From Nocardioides sp. NBC_00368 (GTDB lineage Bacteria > Actinomycetota > Actinomycetes > Propionibacteriales > Nocardioidaceae): 64,000 bases of DNA. The stretch is from assembly GCF_036090055.1 (NCBI RefSeq), contig NZ_CP107970.1, positions 5,787,001-5,851,000 of the forward strand, read 5' to 3'. Made by a program: the position numbers and the translations under genes. This document shows, piece after piece, positions 52,794 through 61,359 of this stretch (position 1 is its first letter; each line of letters opens with the position of its first letter). The notes beneath the pieces are model-generated. The model had not been told where the DNA came from, searched no databases, and saw only the letters and a list, made by a program, of their open reading frames with translations.

Positions 52794-53442
52794 GACCACG
52801 ATCGAGCCGCTCGACAAGACGATCTCCGGTCTGCGCGTCAGCCCGGCCCAGCACCTCCACGGCGCCTTCGTCGACGCCGGCGTCACCGGAGCCCTCGGGG
52901 TGCGGGTGCGCGAGGAGCAGTTCCTCACCATGGTCGGCCTGCGGGTGCCGGTCGGCTCGCCCGACCGGGCGCGCCTGGCCAAGATCCTGGGTGCCGAGCT
53001 GCCCGAGCGATGCGGCGAGGTCGCCACCGGCCACGACGTGGTCGTCCTGTGGCTCTCGCCCGACGAGTTCCTGGTCATCTCGCAGAGCGTGGCCGGCTCC
53101 ACCCTGGTGTCGTACCTGCGCGCGGGCGTCTCCGAGGGTGGCGCCGCGGTGGTCGACCTGTCGGCCAACCGCACCACCCTCCGGCTCGAGGGCCCGTCCG
53201 CGCGGGCCGTCCTGGAGAAGGGCTGCCCGCTCGACCTCCATCCGCGGGCCCACGCGTCGGGCACGGCGGTCGTCACCAACATCGGACGTGTCCCGGTGAT
53301 CCTCTGGAAGGTCGAGGCCGACTCCTACCGGATCCTGCCGCGTGCCTCGTACGCCGACTTCCTGGGTCGCTGGCTGATCGACGCCATGGCCGAGTTCAAG
53401 GTGATCTCGACAAGCTCGATCCGGCGTCTGGGATCGGGCTGA
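52786..53442 (+). CDS. soxG: Sarcosine oxidase, gamma subunit
   Basis: A 218-residue subunit of the sarcosine oxidase complex with a GcvT-like fold (LSPDEFLVISQSVAGSTLVS, then VVDLSANRTTLRLEGPSARA). It completes the SoxBDAG set and helps shape the folate chamber. ATG 52786 has AAGGAAG upstream and overlaps soxA by 8 bases; its TGA overlaps the sdaA ATG (TGATG). Confidence 0.93.
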   Translation: MVETTIEPLDKTISGLRVSPAQHLHGAFVDAGVTGALGVRVREEQFLTMVGLRVPVGSPDRARLAKILGAELPERCGEVATGHDVVVLWLSPDEFLVISQSVAGSTLVSYLRAGVSEGGAAVVDLSANRTTLRLEGPSARAVLEKGCPLDLHPRAHASGTAVVTNIGRVPVILWKVEADSYRILPRASYADFLGRWLIDAMAEFKVISTSSIRRLGSG

Positions 53443-54815
53443 TGGCACTCAGCGTCTTCGACATGTTCTCCGTCGGCATCGGGCCGTCGTCGTCCCACAC
53501 GGTCGGCCCGATGCGCGCGGCGGTGCAGTTCACCGATGCGCTGAAGGCGGGGTCGCTGCTCGACGCCGTCGCCCGCGTCCAGGTGGAGCTGTTCGGTTCG
53601 CTCGGTGCCACCGGCCACGGCCACGGCTCCGACAAGGCGGTCATCCTCGGTCTCGAGGGCAACCGTCCCGAGACCGTCGACACCGACAACGCGGACGCTC
53701 GGGTGGCCGAGGTCCGTGCCACCCGCCGGCTGCGGCTGTCGGGGGCGCGGGACATCGAGTTCGAGGCCGACGACGTGGTCATGCACCGCACCCGGACGCT
53801 GCCCGCACACCCCAACGGGATGATCTTCCGAGGGTTCGGCGCCACCGGGGACGTGCTTCAGGAGAGCACCTACTACTCGGTCGGCGGCGGGTTCGTCGTG
53901 GACGAGGACGCCGCCGGCGCCGACCGGATCGTCGAGGACTCGACCCCGATCCCGTACCCGTTCACCACCGGGGCCGAGCTGCTCGCGGTCTGTGCCGAGT
54001 CAGGCCTGGGCATCAGCGACGTCATGCTGGCCAACGAGCTCGCGTGGCGTACCGAGGACGAGGTGCGCGGCGAGCTGCTGCACATCTGGTCGGTCATGCA
54101 GGAGTGCGTGCACAACGGCTGCACCCGGGTCGAGCCCACCCTGCCCGGTGGGCTGAAGGTCCCGCGACGTGCCCCCGGCCTGTACGCCCACCTGCACGCC
54201 TCCACGGACGAGACCGACCCGCTCCGGGCGATGGACTGGGTCAATCTCTTCGCCCTGGCCGTCAACGAGGAGAACGCCTCGGGTGGCCGGATCGTGACCG
54301 CCCCGACCAACGGTGCCGCGGGCATCGTCCCGGCCGTGCTCCACTACTACGAGAAGTTCGTGCCCAGCGCGGACGAGGACGGGATCGTCAGGTTCCTCCT
54401 CGCCGCCGCTGCCATCGGGATCCTGTTCAAGATCAACGCGTCGATCTCCGGCGCCGAGGTCGGCTGCCAGGGTGAGGTCGGCTCGGCCTGCGCGATGGCC
54501 GCGGGGGCGCTGTGCGAGGTGCTGGGCGGCACCCCGGAGCAGGTCGAGAACGCCGCCGAGATCGGCATCGAGCACAACCTCGGCCTCACCTGCGACCCCG
54601 TCGGCGGTCTCGTACAGATCCCCTGCATCGAGCGCAACGCCATCGCCAGCAACAAGGCCATCAACGCCGCCCGCATCGCGGCCCGCGGCGACGGCAGCCA
54701 CCGGGTGTCCCTCGACGCCGCGATCAAGACCATGCGCGAGACCGGGGCGGACATGAAGATCAAGTACAAGGAGACCTCCCGCGGAGGCCTCGCCGTCAAC
54801 GTCATCGAGTGCTGA
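53442..54815 (+). CDS. sdaA: L-serine ammonia-lyase (iron-sulfur type)
   Basis: Deaminates serine to pyruvate and ammonia with a [4Fe-4S] cluster. The 457 residues join the beta domain (SVFDMFSVGIGPSSSHTVGP at the start) and the alpha domain (about 200-457; VTAPTNGAAGIVPAVLHYY). Cluster cysteines are visible in VGCQGEVGSACAMAAG and LTCDPVGGLVQIPC. It makes the operon a route from betaine to central metabolism. Coupled to soxG by a one-base overlap. Confidence 0.96.
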   Translation: MALSVFDMFSVGIGPSSSHTVGPMRAAVQFTDALKAGSLLDAVARVQVELFGSLGATGHGHGSDKAVILGLEGNRPETVDTDNADARVAEVRATRRLRLSGARDIEFEADDVVMHRTRTLPAHPNGMIFRGFGATGDVLQESTYYSVGGGFVVDEDAAGADRIVEDSTPIPYPFTTGAELLAVCAESGLGISDVMLANELAWRTEDEVRGELLHIWSVMQECVHNGCTRVEPTLPGGLKVPRRAPGLYAHLHASTDETDPLRAMDWVNLFALAVNEENASGGRIVTAPTNGAAGIVPAVLHYYEKFVPSADEDGIVRFLLAAAAIGILFKINASISGAEVGCQGEVGSACAMAAGALCEVLGGTPEQVENAAEIGIEHNLGLTCDPVGGLVQIPCIERNAIASNKAINAARIAARGDGSHRVSLDAAIKTMRETGADMKIKYKETSRGGLAVNVIEC

Positions 54816-54839
54816 GGGCCTCGCGAGAAGGAGAAGCGC

Positions 54840-55724
54840 ATGACGACCGCAGCAAAGATCGACGGCAAGCGCGTCGCTGCCGAGCTGAAGGCCGGGCTGA
54901 CCGTGCGGGTGAAGGCCCTGCACGAGGCCGGGATCGACCCCGGTCTCGGCACCATCCTCGTCGGCGACGACCCCGGCTCCCACTCCTACGTCGCGGGCAA
55001 GCACCGCGACTGCGCCGAGGTGGGCATCGCCTCGATCCGGATCGAGCTGCCCGCGAGCGCGACGCAGGCCGAGATCGAGGCCGCGGTGCAGCAGCTCAAC
55101 GAGGATCCGGCCTGCACCGGCTTCATCGTCCAGCTGCCGCTCCCGCCGCACGTCGACACCCACCGGGTCCTGGAGCTCATCGACCCGGACAAGGATGCCG
55201 ACGGCCTCCACCCCACCAACCTCGGCAAGCTGGTGCTCGGCACCCCGGCCCCGTTGCCGTGCACGCCGCGCGGGATCATCGAGCTGCTGCGGCAGCATGA
55301 CGTGCCGATCACCGGCCAGCGGTTCTGCGTCATCGGATGCGGCCTGACCGTCGGCCGGCCGCTCGGGCTCATGCTCACCCGACCCACCGAGCACGCCACC
55401 GTCACCCTGTGCAACATCGAGACCCGTGACGTCGCCGCCCACGCGCGCGCCTCGGACGTCATCGTCGCCGCGGCGGGCGTGGCGCACCTGGTCAAGCCCG
55501 ACTGGGTCAGCCCCGGTGCCACGGTTCTGTCCGTCGGCATCACCCGCACCATCGAGGGCATCCTGGGCGACGTCGACCCGAACGTCGACGTCGTCGCCGG
55601 CAAGATGACCGGCGCCACCGGCGGGGTCGGGCCGATGACGCGCGCCATGCTGCTGACCAACATCGTCGAGATCGCCGAGCAGCAGCTGGCTGCCAGGGAG
55701 GCGATCGTCGGAGCGCTGACATGA
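54840..55724 (+). CDS. folD: Methylenetetrahydrofolate dehydrogenase/cyclohydrolase
   Basis: Bifunctional enzyme converting 5,10-methylene-THF to 10-formyl-THF, here probably run in the oxidising direction to unload methyl groups. In 294 residues, SYVAGKHRDCAEVGI (near 44) holds the active-site Lys, QLPLPPHVD (near 98) and the Rossmann block IGCGLTVGRPLGLML (near 165) follow. It lies 24 bases after sdaA with AGGAG upstream. PurU completes formate release. Confidence 0.96.
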   Translation: MTTAAKIDGKRVAAELKAGLTVRVKALHEAGIDPGLGTILVGDDPGSHSYVAGKHRDCAEVGIASIRIELPASATQAEIEAAVQQLNEDPACTGFIVQLPLPPHVDTHRVLELIDPDKDADGLHPTNLGKLVLGTPAPLPCTPRGIIELLRQHDVPITGQRFCVIGCGLTVGRPLGLMLTRPTEHATVTLCNIETRDVAAHARASDVIVAAAGVAHLVKPDWVSPGATVLSVGITRTIEGILGDVDPNVDVVAGKMTGATGGVGPMTRAMLLTNIVEIAEQQLAAREAIVGALT

Positions 55725-56605
55725 CTGCCACCCAGCTGGCCACCGACACCGCTCAGCGGTGCCAGGTGATGGGCATCATCAACGTCACCCCCGACTCCTT
55801 CTCGGACGGTGGCCGGTTCCTCGACGTCGACGCCGCCGTACGCCGGGGCCACGAGCTCGTCCGCGACGGCGCCGACATCCTCGACGTCGGCGGCGAGTCC
55901 ACCCGGCCCGGCGCCCAACGGGCCAGCGAGGCCGAGGAGCTGGCCCGCGTCGTCCCGGTGGTCGAGGGCCTGGTCCGGAGCGGGTTCCCGGTCTCGGTCG
56001 ACACCATGCGCGCCTCGGTCGCCCGGCAGGCGGTCGCGGCCGGAGCGGTCATCGTCAACGACGTCTCGGGCGGGCTCGCCGATCCCGAGATGCTGCCCTT
56101 CCTCGCGGAGGCGGACGTCACCTGCGTACTCATGCACTGGCGGGCGCACTCCACCCGGATGGACGACTTCTGCTACTACGACTCGGTCGTCGACGACGTC
56201 TGCACCGAGCTCCGCGGCCGGGTCGAGGCCGCACTCCGCGCCGGAGTGCGCGCTGAGCGCATCGTCCTCGATCCGGGCCTGGGTTTTGCGAAGAACGCCA
56301 CCCAGTCCTGGGAGCTGCTCGCCTCCCTCGCGAGGCTGCGAGATCTCGGCTTCCCGATCCTCGTCGGAGCCTCCCGCAAGCGCTTCCTCGCCGAGGCCGC
56401 GTCGTACGGACGACGTTCCCCGGACGTGCCGGCCGACCGTGACGAGGCGTCGGACGCCGTCGCCGCGATCGCGGCGGCCGAAGGCGCCTGGGGCGTACGC
56501 GTCCACGCGGTCTCCGGCGCCGCGGCCGCCTCCAGGGTGGCTGCGCGCCTGCGTACCTCCGCGGTCGCCACCGGGCTGGTCGGAGCCCGAACGGGGGAGC
56601 GGTGA
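55721..56605 (+). CDS. folP: Dihydropteroate synthase
   Basis: Condenses p-aminobenzoate with hydroxymethyl-dihydropterin diphosphate in folate synthesis; 294 residues. Motifs: GIINVTPDSFSDGGRF near 12, GGESTRPGA near 55, VNDVSGG near 110, ILDPGLGFAKN near 182 and GASRKRF near 216. All catalytic loops look intact. It overlaps folD (ATGA) and the MetF-like gene (GTGA), so it is firmly inside the sarcosine operon, apart from the usual folE-folK setting. It may be a second, pathway-linked copy. Confidence 0.93.
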   Translation: MTATQLATDTAQRCQVMGIINVTPDSFSDGGRFLDVDAAVRRGHELVRDGADILDVGGESTRPGAQRASEAEELARVVPVVEGLVRSGFPVSVDTMRASVARQAVAAGAVIVNDVSGGLADPEMLPFLAEADVTCVLMHWRAHSTRMDDFCYYDSVVDDVCTELRGRVEAALRAGVRAERIVLDPGLGFAKNATQSWELLASLARLRDLGFPILVGASRKRFLAEAASYGRRSPDVPADRDEASDAVAAIAAAEGAWGVRVHAVSGAAAASRVAARLRTSAVATGLVGARTGER

Positions 56606-57456
56606 GCCGCCGCTCGGCCGCCGCGGTCGTACGTCGCCTGCTGCTCGACGCGCGCTACGAGATCCTGCCGACCGCGACGATCGAGGAGGTCGTCACCACC
56701 GCGCTTCCCACCGGCCGGACCGTCACCGTGACCGCCTCCCCGGCCAAGGGCCTGGAGCGGACCGTGGACCTCTCGATCCGGCTCGCCGGACACGGCTACG
56801 ACGTGGTGCCCCACCTCGCCGCACGCATGGTCTCGAGCCGTGCCGAGCTCGCCGACATCACCGGCCGCCTGAAGGCGGCCGGCATCGAGAAGGTCTTCGT
56901 GCCCGCCGGTGACGCGGAGCAACCCGGGCCGTTCCCCGGTGCGCTGGAGCTCCTCGAGGCCCTCGTCGACCTCGGCGACCCGTTCCGCCACGTCGGCGTC
57001 GCCGGCTACCCGGAGGATCACCCGACGATCATCCACGACCGGCTGGTGCAGGCGATGTGGGACAAGCGCCACCACGCCACCGAGATCGTCAGCAACCTCA
57101 CCTTCGACGACCGAGCCCTCACCGACTGGGTACGCCGCGTGCGCGCTCGAGGCGTCACGACGCCGATCATCGTGGGGCTGCCCGGCCCCGTCGAGCGCGC
57201 CAAGCTCCTCACGATGGCCACCAAGATCGGTGTGGGGGAGTCGACGAGGTTCCTCGCCAAGAACAAGCGGATCTTCGCGCGCATCGCCGCGCCCGGCGGC
57301 TACTCGCCGGAGCGGTTCCTCATGCGCGCCGCCCCGGAGCTGGCCGGTGCCGAGGCCGCGGTCTCCGGACTGCACCTGTTCACGTTCAACCAGGTCGCCG
57401 AGACCGAGGCCTGGCGCCGGGACCTGCTGGCCCGCCTGGGTGGTGATCCCCGATGA
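56602..57456 (+). CDS. Methylenetetrahydrofolate reductase-like protein
   Basis: A 284-residue TIM-barrel protein of the MetF family (PF02219), shorter and more divergent than housekeeping MetF. The catalytic Glu position is kept (RYEILP, Glu20) and VFVPAGDAEQP matches the GD of the flavin site; IVGLPGPVERAKLL matches the region near the family's P-G-I motif. It would reduce methylene-THF to methyl-THF, a sink for C1 units toward methionine, or may bind folate for another reaction. Overlaps folP and folC by four bases each. Confidence 0.8.
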   Translation: MSRRSAAAVVRRLLLDARYEILPTATIEEVVTTALPTGRTVTVTASPAKGLERTVDLSIRLAGHGYDVVPHLAARMVSSRAELADITGRLKAAGIEKVFVPAGDAEQPGPFPGALELLEALVDLGDPFRHVGVAGYPEDHPTIIHDRLVQAMWDKRHHATEIVSNLTFDDRALTDWVRRVRARGVTTPIIVGLPGPVERAKLLTMATKIGVGESTRFLAKNKRIFARIAAPGGYSPERFLMRAAPELAGAEAAVSGLHLFTFNQVAETEAWRRDLLARLGGDPR

Positions 57457-58778
57457 CGGACACAACGATCGACCTCGATGTCGCCGAGGTGGAGCGCCGA
57501 CTCCTCGCCCGCTGGCCCGAGACCCGGATCGCTCCCTCCCTGGAGCGCATCCGCGCGGTGACGGACGCGCTCGGCCGGCCGCAGCGCAGCTACCGTTCGA
57601 TCCACATCACCGGCACCAACGGCAAGACGAGCACCGCGCGGATGGTGGAGGCGATCCTGCTCGAGCTGGGCTCGACGGTCGGCAGGTTCACCAGCCCCCA
57701 TCTCACCGACATCCGGGAGCGGATCAGCATCGGCGGCGGGCTGATCCCGCCCGACGCGTTCGTCCGGGCCTACCTCGACGTCCTGCCCGCGGCCGACGCG
57801 GTGGATCGGGGGAGTGCCACACCGCTGTCGTTCTTCGAGATGACGGTCGCCATGGCCTACCAGGCGTTCTCGACCGCTGGCATCGACGTCGCTGCCGTCG
57901 AGGTCGGCATGGGTGGCATGTGGGACGCGACCAACGTCATCGACGCCGAGGTCGCCGCGATCCTCCCGATCGGCCTCGACCACGTCGACCACCTGGGCCC
58001 GACCAGGCTCGACATCGCCGCCGAGAAGGCGGGGATCATCAAACCCGGTGCCTTCGCCGTGACGGCACGTCAGACCCCCGAGGTCGAGCAGCTCCTCCGG
58101 GCCCACGCCGACGCGCATCTGGCGAGACTCATGGTCGAGGGGCGTGACTTCGGACTGCGCGGACGCCGGGCCTCCGGCGGCGGCCAGGTCATCTCGGTCG
58201 ACGGCCTCGCGGGTCACTATCCCGAGATCCCGCTGTCCCTGCACGGGCGCCACCAGGCGTACAACGCGGTGGTCGCCATCGCGAGCGTCGAGGCCCTCCT
58301 GGAGGACGCGATCCCGCTGGACGTACTGCGACGGGCGCTGGGGTCGGCCAGATCGCCCGGCCGGCTGGAGGTGCTGCCCGGAACACCGGCCGTGGTCCTC
58401 GACGCTGCCCACAACCCCGACGGCGCCCGGGCGCTGGCAGCAGGCCTCGCCGACCTGGGCCACCGACCGACCGTCGCCGTGGTCGCCGCGATGGGCGACA
58501 AGGACCTGGCCGGCATGCTCGCCGAGCTCGAGCCCGTGGTGACCACGATGATCTGCACCCGGAACAGCAGCCCGCGGTCGCTGTCGGCCCAGGACACCGG
58601 TGCCGCCGCACGAGCCGTTCTGGGTTCGGATCGGGTCGTGGAGATCGGGCATCTCGGCCATGCCCTCCTCGAGGCCGTCCGGACGGCCTCGGCGCTGTCC
58701 GAGGAAGGTGGAGCTCAGGTGCTGGTCACCGGCTCCGTGGTCACCGTGGGTGAGGCACGCGGCCTGTTGGGCCTGTGA
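57453..58778 (+). CDS. folC: Folylpolyglutamate synthase/dihydrofolate synthase
   Basis: Adds glutamate to dihydropteroate and then polyglutamate tails to folates. In 441 residues, the P-loop is ITGTNGKTSTARMV near 50. SPHLTDIRERISI, HVDHLGPT (omega region) and LDAAHNPDGA near 312 are all typical. Last gene of the glyA operon, overlapping the MetF-like gene (ATGA). Polyglutamylation keeps folate inside the cell and on multi-site enzymes, which fits the folate-dependent oxidases upstream. A 17-bp hairpin follows. Confidence 0.94.
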   Translation: MTDTTIDLDVAEVERRLLARWPETRIAPSLERIRAVTDALGRPQRSYRSIHITGTNGKTSTARMVEAILLELGSTVGRFTSPHLTDIRERISIGGGLIPPDAFVRAYLDVLPAADAVDRGSATPLSFFEMTVAMAYQAFSTAGIDVAAVEVGMGGMWDATNVIDAEVAAILPIGLDHVDHLGPTRLDIAAEKAGIIKPGAFAVTARQTPEVEQLLRAHADAHLARLMVEGRDFGLRGRRASGGGQVISVDGLAGHYPEIPLSLHGRHQAYNAVVAIASVEALLEDAIPLDVLRRALGSARSPGRLEVLPGTPAVVLDAAHNPDGARALAAGLADLGHRPTVAVVAAMGDKDLAGMLAELEPVVTTMICTRNSSPRSLSAQDTGAAARAVLGSDRVVEIGHLGHALLEAVRTASALSEEGGAQVLVTGSVVTVGEARGLLGL

Positions 58779-58810
58779 AAGGCGGGACCTGGAAATCGGG
58801 CCTGTGAAAT

Positions 58811-58849
58811 CGGTTCTGCCCCTGGCCGTCGTGGCCAGGGGCAGAACCG
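58811..58849. terminator. Bidirectional terminator between folC and fdhA
   Basis: Perfect 17-bp stem CGGTTCTGCCCCTGGCC / GGCCAGGGGCAGAACCG with loop GTCGT, between convergent genes. Just upstream GGGCCTGTGAAA occurs twice 30 bases apart. Confidence 0.85.
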
Positions 58850-58867
58850 TCATGCTCTCCGGTGGCG

Positions 58868-60079
58868 TCAGCTCACCATGCCGTGCGGGTCGATGACGTA
58901 CTTCGTCGCCGCGCCCTGGTCGAAGGCGGCGTAGCCGGCCGGGGCCTCGTCGAGGCTGATCGTCTTCGCGTTGACGGCGTCGGCGATGTGGGCCTTGTCC
59001 GCGAGGATCAGGTTCATCAGCTGGCGGTTGTACTGCTTGACCGGGCACTGGCCGGTCACGAACGTGTGCGACTTGGCCCAGCCCAGGCCGAGCCGGACGC
59101 CGATCTGGCCCTGCTTGGCGGCGTCGTCGACGGCGCCCGGGTCGCCGGTGACGTACAGGCCGGGGATGCCGAGCGAGGCGCCGGCACGGGCGACGTCCAT
59201 GATGTCGTTGAGGACGGTGGCGGGCTGCTCGGCGGCGTCGCGGCCGTGGCCGCGTGCCTCGAAGCCGACCGCGTCGACGGCGGCGTCCACGACCGGCTCG
59301 CCGAGGATGTCCGCGATGATGTCCGCCAGGGCGTCACCGGAGGACAGGTCCGCGGTCTCGCAGCCGAAGCTGGCGGCCTGCTTGAGCCGGTCCGCGTTCA
59401 TGTCGCCGACGATGACGGTCGAGGCGCCGAGCAGCTGGGCCGAGTACGCCGCGGCGAGCCCGACCGGGCCCGCGCCCGCCACGTACACCGTCGACCCGGT
59501 CGTGACACCGGCGGTGTAGGCGCCGTGGTAGCCGGTCGGGAAGATGTCGGAGAGCATCGTCAGGTCGAGGATCTTCTCCAGGGCCTGGTCGCGGTCGGGG
59601 AACTTCAGCAGGTTGAAGTCGGCGAAGGGGACCATGACGTACTCCGCCTGGCCACCGAGCCAGCCGCCCATGTCCACATAGCCGTACGCCGCGCCGGCCC
59701 GCGCCGGGTTCACGTTGAGACAGATCCCGGTCTTGCCCTCGTTGCACATGCGACAACGACCGCACGCGATGTTGAACGGGACCGAGCAGATGTCGCCGAC
59801 CTCGTGGAAGAGGACGTCGTCGCCGATCTCGACGATCTCGCCGGTGATCTCGTGGCCGAGGGTCTGGCCGACCGGGGCGGTCGTCCGGCCGCGCACCATG
59901 TGCTGGTCGCTGCCGCAGATGTTGCTGGTCACGAGCTTGAGGATCACCGCGTGCGGTGCCGCACGCTTGATGCCGAGACCGCTGACGACATCCTGGGGGA
60001 GCTCCAGCTTCGGGTAGTCGATGGTCTCGACGGCCACCTCTCCCGGCCCCTTGTAGACGACGACTCTGTTGTCTGCCAT
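58868..60079 (-). CDS. fdhA: Formaldehyde dehydrogenase, glutathione-independent
   Basis: A 403-residue zinc MDR enzyme oxidising formaldehyde to formate with tightly bound NAD. Catalytic zinc Cys in SNICGSDQHMV near 47, with GHEITGEIVEIG. The structural-zinc cysteines are in CGRCRMCNEGKTGIC near 98, and the Rossmann block is VAGAGPVGLAAAYSA. The long inserts (VGFEARGHGRDAAEQPA) mark the Pseudomonas-type FdhA. It should detoxify formaldehyde from GbcA. ATG 60079 has AGGAAGAAGAG upstream. The promoter region carries GTTTC/GAAAC elements shared with iclR and gbcA. Confidence 0.95.
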   Translation of the reverse strand: MADNRVVVYKGPGEVAVETIDYPKLELPQDVVSGLGIKRAAPHAVILKLVTSNICGSDQHMVRGRTTAPVGQTLGHEITGEIVEIGDDVLFHEVGDICSVPFNIACGRCRMCNEGKTGICLNVNPARAGAAYGYVDMGGWLGGQAEYVMVPFADFNLLKFPDRDQALEKILDLTMLSDIFPTGYHGAYTAGVTTGSTVYVAGAGPVGLAAAYSAQLLGASTVIVGDMNADRLKQAASFGCETADLSSGDALADIIADILGEPVVDAAVDAVGFEARGHGRDAAEQPATVLNDIMDVARAGASLGIPGLYVTGDPGAVDDAAKQGQIGVRLGLGWAKSHTFVTGQCPVKQYNRQLMNLILADKAHIADAVNAKTISLDEAPAGYAAFDQGAATKYVIDPHGMVS

Positions 60080-60136
60080 GGCGTCTCTTCTTCCTGCCCC
60101 CGGATGGGGGCGTCCGGCGTACTCAGGTTGCACGGA

Positions 60137-60173
60137 TGTTTCTCATAGCGAAACAGCAGCGCTATATGAAACA
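60137..60173. promoter_or_regulatory. Candidate IclR operator upstream of fdhA
   Basis: Perfect TGTTTC-N7-GAAACA dyad (60137-60155) plus another GAAACA at 60168-60173, with a nested TCATAGCG / CGCTATATGA inverted pair. It lies 58-94 bases upstream of the fdhA start. Confidence 0.55.
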
Positions 60174-60309
60174 AACTAGACCGTCGAAGGCGTCGGCATC
60201 AAGACCCTGATCCGTTCGATTTCGGAGGCTCGAGAGGCGGTACCCGGGGCGCGCGCGTCGGCTGCCCGGCGGTGGGTGGCCGAAAGCAAAATGTCCAAGG
60301 GAGGCATAC

Positions 60310-60339
60310 TGTTTCAGCATGAGCAACACGAGCGAAACA
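60310..60339. promoter_or_regulatory. Candidate IclR autoregulatory site
   Basis: TGTTTC (60310-60315) and GAAACA (60334-60339) flank the iclR start codon at 60319. It is the same pair of half-sites as at fdhA but with wider spacing. CATACT just upstream could be a -10 for a leaderless message. Confidence 0.4.
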
Positions 60340-61101
60340 CGGAGCACGACCGTTCACTCAGTGGACCGCGCCATCTCCATCCTCCAGGTGCTCGCCCGTC
60401 GGGGGGCTGTCGGTGTCACCCCGATCTCGGAGGAACTGGGGGTGCACAAGTCCACCGTCTTCCGATTGCTGGCGACGCTCGAGGCGCGCGGACTGGTGGA
60501 GCAGAACGCGACTCGCGGGCACTATCAGCTCGGTTACGGCGTCATCCAGCTGGCCGCCGGCGCGACCCGCAAGCACGACATCTCGGTCACCAGCCGGCCC
60601 ATCTGCATGGCGCTGGCCGACGCGGTCGGCGAGACCGTCAACATCGTCATCAACGACGGTGAGGAGGCCATCACGATCGACCAGGTGATCGGGAGCGCCG
60701 AGATCACCTCGGTCAACTGGGTGGGTCAGCGCAGCCCCCTGCACACCACCGCCTCCGGCAAGGTCTTCCTGGCGACCATGTCGCCGGAGGATCGCCGGCG
60801 GATCCTGGAGGGTGGGCTCGAGCGCTACACCGAGGAGACCGTGGTCGACCCGGTGCTCCTCGAGGAGCAGCTCGCCGAGTTCAGGAAGCTGGGCTACGCC
60901 TACTCGGCCGACGAGCACGAGATCGGTCTCACCGGAGTGGCCGCGCCGATCCGTTCGCTCGGTGGCGGGGTGATCGCTGCTGTGGTGGCCTCGGGCCCGT
61001 CGTTCCGCATCACGTCCGAGAAGGTGCCCGAGCTGGCCGAGCACGTGCTCGCCGCCGCTGCTGCGATCTCGGAGCGGAACGGCTTCCCCAAGGCCGAGTG
61101 A
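60319..61101 (+). CDS. IclR-family transcriptional regulator
   Basis: A 260-residue regulator: N-terminal winged helix (about 12-75; SVDRAISILQVLARRG, HKSTVFRLLATLEARGLVEQ) and an IclR effector domain (about 80-255; GQRSPLHTTASGKVFLA, GLTGVAAPIRSLGGGVIAAV). It is divergent from fdhA and upstream of gbcAB; GTTTC/GAAAC motifs at all three starts make it the likely local regulator of betaine demethylation. The inducer could be betaine, dimethylglycine or choline. ATG 60319 has AGGGAGG only at 15 bases. Confidence 0.92.
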   Translation: MSNTSETRSTTVHSVDRAISILQVLARRGAVGVTPISEELGVHKSTVFRLLATLEARGLVEQNATRGHYQLGYGVIQLAAGATRKHDISVTSRPICMALADAVGETVNIVINDGEEAITIDQVIGSAEITSVNWVGQRSPLHTTASGKVFLATMSPEDRRRILEGGLERYTEETVVDPVLLEEQLAEFRKLGYAYSADEHEIGLTGVAAPIRSLGGGVIAAVVASGPSFRITSEKVPELAEHVLAAAAAISERNGFPKAE

Positions 61102-61133
61102 TCTGCGCCTGCCGAGGCGACGAATCGGCACCT

Positions 61134-61172
61134 CGAAGTGGCCCGCATGCCTCGTGCATGCGGGCCACTTCG
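61134..61172 (+). terminator. Terminator after iclR
   Basis: Perfect 17-bp stem, arms CGAAGTGGCCCGCATGC and GCATGCGGGCCACTTCG, loop CTCGT. Confidence 0.8.
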
Positions 61173-61223
61173 CGTGCGTCGTGAAGCGCGTGTAAATCCT
61201 GCGGACGAATCCAGATCGACCCG

Positions 61224-61253
61224 TTGACAGCGTCTTCTTCAGCGCGGCAGAAT
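61224..61253 (+). promoter_or_regulatory. Promoter of gbcAB
   Basis: TTGACA (61224-61229), 18-base spacer, CAGAAT (61248-61253). Transcription should start near 61260, just before a long inverted repeat. Confidence 0.6.
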
Positions 61254-61254
61254 C

Positions 61255-61298
61255 GTTTCACGCTACGCAGTAGTTGTGCAGAGTGAAACAACTACTGC
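61255..61298. promoter_or_regulatory. Composite operator at the gbcA start site
   Basis: Two overlapping dyads: GTTTCAC (61255-61261) with GTGAAAC (61283-61289), and a perfect 11-base pair GCAGTAGTTGT (61267-61277) with ACAACTACTGC (61288-61298). The first resembles the IclR-type sites at fdhA and iclR. The second may be a separate binding site or a leader hairpin. Confidence 0.55.
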
Positions 61299-61359
61299 CT
61301 GGTGAACCGCCGTATCTGAACCCGGAAATCTGCCCGGTTTGAGCGTGGGAGACATCAAC

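Noticed and set aside
58768..58810. Repeated GGGCCTGTGAAA after folC
   Set aside because: Two short copies only, beside a terminator; more likely local slippage than a CRISPR or attachment site.
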